A stretch of DNA of 9,460 nt, from assembly GCA_030378125.1 (NCBI GenBank), contig JAUCGN010000061.1:1-9460 (forward strand), given 5' to 3'. The translations under genes were made by a program, and so were the position numbers. Each line of letters opens with the position of its first letter. The stretch's first letter is position 1. The notes under the pieces were generated by a model. That model had not been told where the DNA came from. It saw nothing but the letters and a program-made list of their open reading frames with translations, and ran no database searches. The stretch comes from Thiotrichales bacterium HSG1. GTDB taxonomy: Bacteria > Pseudomonadota > Gammaproteobacteria > Beggiatoales > Beggiatoaceae. Positions 1 to 5,280 of this stretch are shown one piece after another.

Positions 1-241
1 AACCATCAGTGGAGAAAGCAGCCCAAGCATAACTCCATAACATCCATAAACCAAAAACTACTGTCAAAATTGCACTGGGAGTAGTAATTCCATAATATAG
101 TTTACGTTCCATTACTTTGAAGCGTTTATTGCTGATCTCATCACTACTCATGGCATGATAAACGAATAATCGGGGTAAATAAAATAAGCCTGCAAACCAG
201 GTTACTATAAAAATAACATGAAAAGCTTTGATCCATAACAT
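1..241 (-). CDS. hemJ: HemJ-type protoporphyrinogen oxidase, N-terminal part (runs off window)
   Basis: Reading leftwards from the ATG at 241 gives 80 open codons, starting MLWIKAFHVIFIVTWFAGLF and continuing through YLPRL, VYHAMS and KVMERKLYYGI. I recognise this as the HemJ (UPF0093) family, an integral inner-membrane haem protein that oxidises protoporphyrinogen IX to protoporphyrin IX, the penultimate step of haem synthesis. Visible here are the first membrane helix (about residues 4-26) with an early conserved His (H8), the LPRLFVYH segment after it, a charged loop (about 32-48), and the start of helix 2 (about 50-72). The family is usually about 140-150 residues, so roughly half lies outside the window. 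The start codon is the one that gives the family's usual N-terminus; no strong Shine-Dalgarno precedes it. The gene follows the beta-barrel gene by 58 bp on the same strand. The family call is confident; activity is inferred from the family. Confidence 0.88.
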   Translation of the reverse strand, partial: MLWIKAFHVIFIVTWFAGLFYLPRLFVYHAMSSDEISNKRFKVMERKLYYGITTPSAILTVVFGLWMLWSYAWAAFSTDG

Positions 242-299
242 TTTATTTGGTCTAACTATATATTAAAAAAAGGTTTAATTAAGACTAACTGAAGGATTA

Positions 300-890
300 C
301 TACATTACATAACTAAAACCAATTAAGGCTTGATCTTCAATATCACTTTCTTCATTCCAATATATTTTATACTGAAATTTTAACTCTGTATTCTCTCCAA
401 AGGCAATACCAGCACCTAACCCTAAAAAAAAGCCAGCTTCAATGTCAACGCTTTCTGAATAACATGTTTCACAATCAGCAATTTCTCGGTCAAAGTTCAT
501 GTATTCATAACCGGCTAAAGAGTTGATCGAAAATATATCATTCACTGGGTAATTAATTTTACTGGCTATGGAGAGTAAAAAACCAGTTTCTGAAGATTCA
601 GCCGTGTACACTCTATCTTGATAGTCACGATAATAGTCTTCTACATAGGTAACTTCTTGTTCAAACTTATTATTATCATCTAAAAATAATGCTCCAATAC
701 CGAACTCAATTGAGAAATATTCCTGCAATTCAAGGTCCATTCTGCCATCTAAAGTCCATGCTTCTTCATTCAAACCACTTGATTTAGCAAACTCTGGTTT
801 GAACTGTAATTTACCAACATAAGCACTTATTTCGGCCCCCATAACTACATAGGAGCTAAATAATAAAAATATAAATAATATATTACGCAT
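300..890 (-). CDS. Small outer-membrane beta-barrel protein (OmpA/OmpW-like porin fold)
   Basis: The protein is 196 residues with a clear Sec signal peptide: Met-Arg, a hydrophobic core to about residue 17, and a probable cleavage after MGA at residue 19. The mature part has alternating polar and nonpolar segments about 8-10 residues long (ISAYVGKLQF, SIEFGIGALFL, FLLSIASKINY, FFLGLGAGIAF, ELKFQYKIYW, QALIGFSYV), separated by acidic loops. This fits an eight-stranded barrel. One loop carries a C-x2-C pair (C140 and C143). The last strand ends in Val-Met, whereas outer-membrane barrels usually end in Phe or Trp, although a Tyr sits two residues before the end. The start is well supported by AGGAG seven bases upstream of the ATG. 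I cannot name the protein or its ligand. It could be a minor porin, an adhesion barrel or an envelope-stability barrel. Confidence 0.8.
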   Translation of the reverse strand: MRNILFIFLLFSSYVVMGAEISAYVGKLQFKPEFAKSSGLNEEAWTLDGRMDLELQEYFSIEFGIGALFLDDNNKFEQEVTYVEDYYRDYQDRVYTAESSETGFLLSIASKINYPVNDIFSINSLAGYEYMNFDREIADCETCYSESVDIEAGFFLGLGAGIAFGENTELKFQYKIYWNEESDIEDQALIGFSYVM

Positions 891-1195
891 AAAACTACTC
901 CTGACAGTATTTCAGAAAGAATGCAAGGGATTGAGTTATTAAAACAAGTCATTGCATCTGTTTGTATTACCCAAAAATCTTGTTTTTATGACCTTAGTGA
1001 ATAGTTTGTAGATTTGTATTGTTATAATATTTAATATTCTACTTGAATGAAAAATAAATTACAAATAGTTAATGGTTATCACATTTTAAGTTTAGCCATA
1101 ATGTGAGTGTAGATTTAGATACAATTAAAAAAGGTAAATATTTGCATATTCAAAAATATTATCCCTAGTATAAAACACTTTAATTTTAAAATACA
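891..1195. other. AT-rich intergenic stretch, no gene seen
   Basis: This stretch is very AT-rich (about 23% GC in 1081-1140) and I find no plausible ORF on either strand. It must contain the promoter of the minus-strand barrel gene, but no convincing -35/-10 pair stands out. A TATAAA at 1169-1174 and a TAAAAT-like box at about 1187-1192 could serve as -10 elements for rightward transcription into the GC-rich island that begins near 1196. Confidence 0.6.
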
Positions 1196-1490
1196 CAACC
1201 GCTGCGAGACATGGAGAGGGGAAGCCGAAGTCGAGTAGTCCGCGACTAGGTGAGAGTTCTTAAATTTGAAGAAATAGTTAAGCGTAGTGCATTTCTTGAA
1301 ATTTTGAACAAGCTCAGCGTAGAGTCATGGTGGAGTCGGTGGGATGGAGCTGCTTAAGTGCGGAGTCGCCCGATGAGACCTGACGTGTCGGGGCAATTAT
1401 AACCGGTTTCGCTGAAAAATTGATTAGTTCACGGGACATGGACGTTCAAGAGACATCATGAAATTTCTGCGAAACTTCTTTAAGTTTTTC
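1196..1490 (+). ncRNA. Candidate structured non-coding RNA in a GC-rich island (family not recognised; strand inferred)
   Basis: GC content rises to about 49% over 1201-1440 (58% in 1201-1260 and 60% in 1321-1380) between flanks near 25%, and no ORF of useful size occurs. Pairings I can see are: AGTCG 1229-1233 with CGACT 1243-1247; a long hairpin in which GTTC 1256-1259 and the 14-mer 1262-1275 pair with 1291-1304 and GAAC 1306-1309 (one G-G mismatch, 15-nt loop); AGCTC 1311-1315 with GAGCT 1347-1351; CCCGA 1369-1373 with TCGGG 1388-1392; and GTTTCGC 1406-1412 plus GAAA 1414-1417 with TTTC 1464-1467 plus GCGAAAC 1469-1475. A weak terminator-like hairpin (1472-1487) and a T-rich run follow. 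Possible -10 boxes lie just upstream, which favours the plus strand. It does not match what I know of tmRNA, RNase P RNA, 6S, SRP RNA, group I or II intron cores, or common riboswitches. An eroded mobile ribozyme or element remnant is the main alternative. Confidence 0.5.
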
Positions 1491-1837
1491 CTTAATATTT
1501 TTAATATATTATACTACTTTGTTCAGGACTACCCAATATTCTAACATCCACCTACTTCAACGCTTCTTGGTCAGGTTTTGACTTCTATCAAGTATAAATA
1601 TGGCTTTGAATCCTTTATGTAAATGTGGGTCTGTTAATATGTAAAATTGTCCAAAATATTGTGCTAAAGAAACGCTATAAGTGAGTTATGATTATTTTGA
1701 GGAATATGCCTATCAACTTAAATTGTAAATGAATGTAAACAAAGTTTGATTAGACATATTTTTTAACAAAAAGATAGTTTTTAGACATAAGTGATTTACA
1801 CGATCATGTTTTAATGCATATCTAGCTTTTAGAAGAT
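1491..1837. other. AT-rich intergenic stretch, no gene supported
   Basis: Only very short open stretches occur here. One, from an ATG at 1600, reads MALNPLCKCGSVNM before a TAA, and past that stop continues with NCPKYC. This faintly recalls a SEC-C-like zinc motif, but it has no ribosome binding site and two stops, so I do not call it a gene. No repeat boundary or tRNA is visible. Confidence 0.5.
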
Positions 1838-1855
1838 TCACTTTTACTAAAGTGA
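1838..1855. repeat. Perfect 7-bp inverted repeat, possible operator or hairpin
   Basis: TCACTTT (1838-1844) and AAAGTGA (1849-1855) are exact reverse complements separated by four bases. The site lies about 70 bp upstream of the first small membrane-protein gene, where a transcription-factor operator would be plausible. There is no T-run to make it a terminator. Short palindromes arise by chance in AT-rich DNA, so the functional reading is weak. Confidence 0.3.
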
Positions 1856-1922
1856 CCAAATGTTATTACGAATAATTTGCAGATTTAGCACTAAGTTTTT
1901 ATTCACAAAAGGAAGGTATATC

Positions 1923-2075
1923 ATGAAACATGTAATCGTATTTTTAGGTGTAGTTGGTATCTGTTTTGCGGTGTTTGCTTGGGTGGAAAATGATCGAATT
2001 GAGCAAATTGCAGCAAAGAAAAAGGCACAACAGGATATGACTATGCAAGTTGGAGAGCTTTCAGAAGTTAAATAA
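1923..2075 (+). CDS. Small single-pass membrane protein, 50 residues, unknown function
   Basis: The ORF encodes MKHVIVFLGVVGICFAVFAW, a single membrane helix (about residues 3-20), followed by a charged, probably helical tail with a KKK cluster (32-34) and an acidic C-terminus. The frame is open from an ATG at 1860, but I chose the ATG at 1923. It has an excellent Shine-Dalgarno (AAGGAAGG, 1909-1916) six bases before it, and the upstream extension is unremarkable AT-rich coding without its own ribosome binding site. There is no lipobox. A weakly hydrophobic signal peptide is an alternative to a retained anchor. A second small membrane-protein gene begins 49 bp downstream on the same strand, so the two are probably co-transcribed. 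I do not recognise the family. Size and topology resemble the accessory subunits of oxidases or transporters, but nothing here identifies a partner. Confidence 0.6.
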   Translation: MKHVIVFLGVVGICFAVFAWVENDRIEQIAAKKKAQQDMTMQVGELSEVK

Positions 2076-2124
2076 ATTCAGTAATTGTTTTTTTAAATAA
2101 ATTGTTTATCAAAAGGATCAAGTC

Positions 2125-2265
2125 ATGAGTAGTGTTATTATTGGAATTACAACACTTATTTTAATGGGTGTTCCTATTTTAACTTTGGTAGCATTTGTTT
2201 GTGGAATAATGAAATGTACACACAGGATAGAAAGAGTAGACTCCCAAGGTGGGATATCTTATTAA
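2125..2265 (+). CDS. Small membrane protein, 46 residues, unknown function
   Basis: From the ATG at 2125 the frame encodes 46 residues ending with TAA at 2263-2265. Residues about 3-29 form one long, very hydrophobic helix rich in Ile, Leu, Thr and Val. The tail is short and cationic (KCTHRIERVDSQ), which predicts a cytoplasmic C-terminus by the positive-inside rule. AAAAGGA lies seven bases before the ATG and is a usable ribosome binding site. Two Cys residues (C26 and C31) flank the helix end. The gene directly follows the 50-residue membrane protein, and the pairing suggests a two-component small membrane complex or two subunits of a larger one encoded elsewhere; this is inference. No family is recognised. 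The ribosome binding site, amino-acid composition and tandem arrangement make coding likely despite the size. Confidence 0.55.
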   Translation: MSSVIIGITTLILMGVPILTLVAFVCGIMKCTHRIERVDSQGGISY

Positions 2266-2289
2266 ATTACATAATGTTTTTTGGTCCAT

Positions 2290-2310
2290 AGGTGAGGTTC
2301 GCCCTCACTT
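2290..2310 (+). terminator. Hairpin after the small membrane-protein pair, weak terminator candidate
   Basis: GGTGAGG (2291-2297) pairs with CCTCACT (2303-2309) around a five-base TTCGC loop, with an extra A-T pair outside and one G-T wobble, giving about 8 bp. It lies 25 bp past the stop of the 46-residue gene. No T-run follows on either strand, so it is not a textbook intrinsic terminator. It could instead stabilise the 3' end of the transcript. Confidence 0.35.
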
Positions 2311-2367
2311 ATGCGACAACAATTTCTTGCATTTTTCCTTAATTCCTCCGTCAAAATAATCTTAAAT

Positions 2368-3036
2368 TCAAACAAATAAATATTCAATTTCACTGAGATG
2401 TCTTTCTAATGAGAGGGATAACATTGATGAAATTGTAAACAAAGTAGCCAATACGTTTAAATTAGAATCAGCTTCACAGGCTGCTCGAATACGCTCCAAA
2501 AAATGCCTATTTAAAGTTTGCATTTCCTTAAAATGTTCTTTCAAACCCACAAAATCCATATCAAATTCCCCTCCTTTGCGAGAAACATAGTATTGATGTA
2601 ATAAGTATGAGGAAGCTACTCGAAATACAGTTTCATCCAAAGATGCAAACGGTAAATGATAATACGCCATACCACGAAATGGAAGCATTATTGGACAAGT
2701 GCTGGTAGCCATCACAAAACCTATTAAGGCTCTTAAACCAGTCTGAGTATCTGTATGTTTAAAATATTCTCGTTCTGGAGTCAAAACCCGAATATCAGCT
2801 TCTTTACAAGATAGAATCTCAGTAAATCCAGTAACTATTTCATGGGCATCAATAGCTATCGGGCAATGAGAGTGATCATCATATTTTAAGGGGCAATGAG
2901 TGCATTGGTGGAAATCTAGCTTAGTCCACTCAGGATAGGAAGATTGTTCTAAAACTGGCTGTCGAGACCTCTCAAATTCTATTCTATAATTTAGACCTTT
3001 GCCGTCATCCATGGTAAAGGTATATTCTATAAACAT
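2368..3036 (-). CDS. Conserved hypothetical protein with N-terminal Cys/His cluster (DUF6901-like)
   Basis: The protein has 222 residues, no signal peptide and no membrane helix, so it should be cytoplasmic. It starts with a beta-rich segment (EYTFTMDDG, NYRIEFE). A cysteine cluster follows: QCTHCPL at 44-50 (C45, C48) and HSHCPIA with H55, H57 and C58. This spacing could bind a metal. C77 and C114 follow, the latter in TSTCPIM. The second half looks alpha-helical, with the FRGMAYYHLPFASLDETVFR stretch that I associate from memory with the uncharacterised DUF6901 family of proteobacteria; that label is tentative. The start is supported by GGA about 12 bases upstream and by the family-like N-terminus. 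It ends in TGA, which shows TGA acting as a normal stop here. It lies 32 bp downstream of the tRNA-Leu gene on the same strand and might share its transcript. Function is unknown. Confidence 0.75.
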   Translation of the reverse strand: MFIEYTFTMDDGKGLNYRIEFERSRQPVLEQSSYPEWTKLDFHQCTHCPLKYDDHSHCPIAIDAHEIVTGFTEILSCKEADIRVLTPEREYFKHTDTQTGLRALIGFVMATSTCPIMLPFRGMAYYHLPFASLDETVFRVASSYLLHQYYVSRKGGEFDMDFVGLKEHFKEMQTLNRHFLERIRAACEADSNLNVLATLFTISSMLSLSLERHLSEIEYLFV

Positions 3037-3068
3037 AATGAGAAATCCGCTACAATACTAGGAAATGT

Positions 3069-3155
3069 TGGTACCGGGGGTCGGACTCGAACCGACACGA
3101 TGTCACCATCACTAGATTTTGAGTCTAGCGCGTCTACCAATTTCGCCACCTCGGC
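3069..3155 (-). tRNA. tRNA-Leu (anticodon CAA)
   Basis: On the minus strand this folds as a class II tRNA with CCA encoded. The anticodon stem CTAGA/TCTAG encloses the loop CTCAAAA, so the anticodon is CAA, which reads UUG. The variable arm is GATG-GTGA-CATC. The T arm GTCGG-TTCGAGT-CCGAC is perfect, and the D-arm sequence closely matches E. coli tRNA-Leu(CAA). The acceptor stem is imperfect: GCCGAGG against CCCCGGT gives a G1-U72 wobble and an A5-C68 mismatch. The discriminator is A73, as expected for leucine. The DUF6901-like gene lies directly downstream on the same strand. Confidence 0.95.
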
Positions 3156-3169
3156 AACTAAAAATTGAG

Positions 3170-3176
3170 ATTATTA
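3170..3176 (-). promoter_or_regulatory. Possible -10 box for the tRNA-Leu transcript
   Basis: TAATAAT on the minus strand ends 14 bases before the tRNA 5' end, a sensible distance for a start site with a short leader. No good -35 hexamer lies 16-18 bp further upstream, so the call rests on position and a near-consensus -10 only. Confidence 0.25.
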
Positions 3177-3249
3177 CGGATTTAGTTGTTACCAGTTCTT
3201 CAAAATAACACAAACCATTTGTTAAGCCGTGTTCATTATAGTAAACTCA

Positions 3250-3255
3250 TATAAT
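3250..3255 (+). promoter_or_regulatory. Perfect TATAAT, possible -10 box for queA
   Basis: An exact TATAAT lies 62 bp upstream of the queA start codon in the 162-bp divergent spacer between tRNA-Leu and queA. The matching -35 position (about 3227-3232) is poor. A TTGTTA at 3219-3224 with TAAACT at 3242-3247 (17-bp spacer) is a competing arrangement. In DNA this AT-rich, a hexamer match alone is weak evidence. Confidence 0.3.
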
Positions 3256-3317
3256 AATTGTAAAGAGATTTAGTTATTTTTTTTTTTAATCTATAAATCC
3301 ATTATTTTAATATTAAG

Positions 3318-4340
3318 ATGCAACGTACTGATTTTAATTTTTATTTACCCAAAAAACTGATTGCTCAACATCCAATAGAATCCAGAGTCGCCAGCCGACT
3401 TTTGAATGTAAGTCAGTTTCAAGACTTGCAATTTACTGACTTTACTTGTTTATTAACTCCAAAAGACCTCTTGATATTTAATGATACTAAAGTCATTCCT
3501 GCTCGTCTGTTCGGATATAAATCTTCTGGTGGTAAAATTGAAATTTTAATTGAAAGAATTTTACCTAATAATAGGGCATTAGCCCAGATAAAGGCCAGTA
3601 CATCCCCTCAACCGGATAGCAAATTAAATTTAGGAGATAATATTGAAGTAACTGTTTTACAACGAAATGCAACTTTTTTTGAATTGCAGTTTAATGATTC
3701 GATACATACTATTTTGGAAAAAATTGGACATATTCCGCTACCTCCGTATATTAAACGGGTTGACAATGTTACCGATATTAGTCGTTATCAAACTGTATAC
3801 GCCCAACAACTGGGAGCAGTGGCAGCACCAACAGCTGGTTTACACTTTGATAAAAATATGTTAAATAAGATTCAAGCAATGGGAGTAAAAATGACTTTTA
3901 TTACTTTACACGTTGGAGCCGGAACCTTTTCTCCTATGAGAGTTAACGATATTAATCAACATGTTATGCACTCAGAATATTTAGAAGTATCTCCGCAAGT
4001 TTGTAAGATGGTAAATGAAACCCGTGCTAATGGTGGGCGAGTTATTGCGATAGGTACAACTAGTGTGCGTGCTTTGGAAACTGCTTCAACTTCTGGAAGA
4101 ATAGAACCATACACAGGTGAAACTCGTCTATTTATCACTCCCGGCTACAAATTTATCAGCGTAGATGCTTTGTTAACTAATTTTCATCTTCCAGAATCTA
4201 CCTTATTGATGTTGGTTTGTGCTTTTGCTGGTTATTCTAAAATTTTAAAGGCTTATCGACATGCAGTTGAACAACAATATCGTTTTTTTAGCTATGGAGA
4301 TGCTATGTTTGCGGAATTAATGACAACAGTTGAGAACTAA
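3318..4340 (+). CDS. queA: S-adenosylmethionine:tRNA ribosyltransferase-isomerase QueA
   Basis: QueA transfers and isomerises the ribosyl group of S-adenosylmethionine onto preQ1 at tRNA position 34 to make epoxyqueuosine in the cytoplasm, the step before QueG/QueH in queuosine synthesis. The 340-residue length is typical of the family. Diagnostic motifs occur in order: MQRTDFNFYLP at the N-terminus, FNDTKVIPARL (54-64), PLPPYI, the signature GAVAAPTAGLHF (166-177), TLHVGAGTF (196-204), HSEY near 218, IAIGTTSVRALE, and LLTNFHLPESTLLMLV (285-300). Nothing is missing. The ATG at 3318 matches the family start, although the preceding Shine-Dalgarno is weak (TAAG). The last 38 bp overlap the 3' end of lpxK on the opposite strand. 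In many proteobacteria queA precedes tgt, yajC and secD; here it stands alone, so the usual operon has been broken up or tgt lies elsewhere. Confidence 0.97.
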   Translation: MQRTDFNFYLPKKLIAQHPIESRVASRLLNVSQFQDLQFTDFTCLLTPKDLLIFNDTKVIPARLFGYKSSGGKIEILIERILPNNRALAQIKASTSPQPDSKLNLGDNIEVTVLQRNATFFELQFNDSIHTILEKIGHIPLPPYIKRVDNVTDISRYQTVYAQQLGAVAAPTAGLHFDKNMLNKIQAMGVKMTFITLHVGAGTFSPMRVNDINQHVMHSEYLEVSPQVCKMVNETRANGGRVIAIGTTSVRALETASTSGRIEPYTGETRLFITPGYKFISVDALLTNFHLPESTLLMLVCAFAGYSKILKAYRHAVEQQYRFFSYGDAMFAELMTTVEN

Positions 4341-5262
4341 AATTGACTTCAATCTCAATTGGTAAATATAAATGCTGTTGATTTGCAAAAGTTTGACATT
4401 TAACGGCATCCTTTTCAGTCATTATTACTAACAAGTCATCATTAAATTGAATATTTTCAGGATGGTAGTTGTGATGATCTGGAAATGGATGTTGATGAAC
4501 GGTAAGCCCCTTGTTACGCAAACAGGTAAAAAATTTATCTGGGTTACCAATTCCAGCAACAGCGTGTACAGTTTGTCCTCGCAATTTAGTTAAATCATAT
4601 AATTCCTGATTATCCAACACATTGCACAATGGTTTAGTAAGATAATGCATGGTGTTTTCTGACTTATTATGTGAGCCATTCATCACTATAAAATCCATTT
4701 CTGTAAGCCAACTCAACGGTTCACGCAATGGACCAGATGGTAAACAACGTTTATTGCCATAACGCCGAGTAGCATCAACGACTGCAATCCTTACGTCATG
4801 CGATAAGGCATAATGTTGTAAACCATCATCACTGATAATAATGTCACAATCATCAGATCAAATAGAAGCCGCTTGAAATCTATTTGGTGATACTACTACT
4901 GGACAACCAGTTTGGCGAGCTAATAATACCGGTTCGTCACCCACCAAATAAGGATCACTGTTTGGTTTTACAATTTGTGGCCATTTTTTGGCATTACCTT
5001 TATAACCTCGGCTGATTATCCCTGGAGTAAACCCTTGCTGCGTTAAAAAATTAGCTAACCAACTGACTAAAGGAGTTTTTCCAGTACCTCCTACAGTTAT
5101 GTTACCGATCACAATTATTGGAACTGGAATATTTTTACGAGTGAAAACATTATGTTTATAGGCCAGACGACGAATATGTACGATGAGACAAAATATCCAA
5201 GTCAATGGAAGTAGTAAAATGCTTAATGGATATTTTTTATACCACAAATCGTCAAGTGTCAT
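4303..5262 (-). pseudogene. lpxK: Tetraacyldisaccharide 4'-kinase LpxK, interrupted by an in-frame TGA
   Basis: LpxK phosphorylates the 4' position of the lipid A disaccharide precursor at the inner face of the inner membrane (Raetz pathway). Read through, the frame would encode 319 residues, a normal family length. Visible parts are an N-terminal membrane-associating helix (about 11-30), the P-loop GNITVGGTGKTP (53-64), SRGYKG, GDEPVLL (108-114), then SDDGLQHY (144-151), LPSGPLREP, VAGIGNP, FPDHHNY and MTEKDAVKC. A single TGA at 4858-4860 (codon 135) splits it between QAASI and SDDCDIII. There is no frameshift, and both halves match the family. Alignment from memory with E. coli LpxK puts the stop near a Leu, so TTA to TGA is the simplest change. 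The start is at 5262, 18 bp after the GGDEF/EAL gene, with a weak ribosome binding site. A sequencing error, a true nonsense mutation or readthrough cannot be separated here. A truncated product would lack DDGLQHY and should be inactive. Confidence 0.9.
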
Positions 5263-5280
5263 GGTTAAAATTGTTAGTTA

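Noticed and set aside
1445..1462. GTTCAAGAGACATCATG resembling the conserved R element of group I introns
   Set aside because: It has an extra base relative to the consensus, and no P, Q or S elements or P7 pairing partner could be found around it.
1196..1490. Group II intron, tmRNA, RNase P RNA, 6S RNA or riboswitch
   Set aside because: No GUGYG start with a domain V, no tag-encoding ORF, no GAGGAAAGTCC element, no 6S-type central bubble and no known aptamer core is visible.
1600..1683. Mini-ORF resembling a SEC-C zinc motif (NPLCKCGS ... NCPKYC)
   Set aside because: It is interrupted by TAA after 14 codons, has no ribosome binding site and no open frame upstream. The similarity is too short to call even a pseudogene.
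1860..1922. Earlier ATG start for the first small membrane protein
   Set aside because: There is no ribosome binding site before 1860, while AAGGAAGG lies six bases before the ATG at 1923.
3667..4138. ORFs overlapping queA (3667-3864 plus, 3956-4138 minus)
   Set aside because: They are shadows of queA, which is conserved along its entire length.
4726..4728. TTG as an independent start for the downstream half of lpxK
   Set aside because: It falls inside the conserved LPSGPLREP motif and the fragment would lack the P-loop. It is simply the open remainder of the interrupted gene.
4858..4860. TGA reassigned to Trp or read as selenocysteine
   Set aside because: Trp is encoded by TGG elsewhere, TGA ends the Cys-cluster gene, the aligned residue in homologues is not Trp or Cys, and no SECIS-like hairpin is apparent directly downstream.
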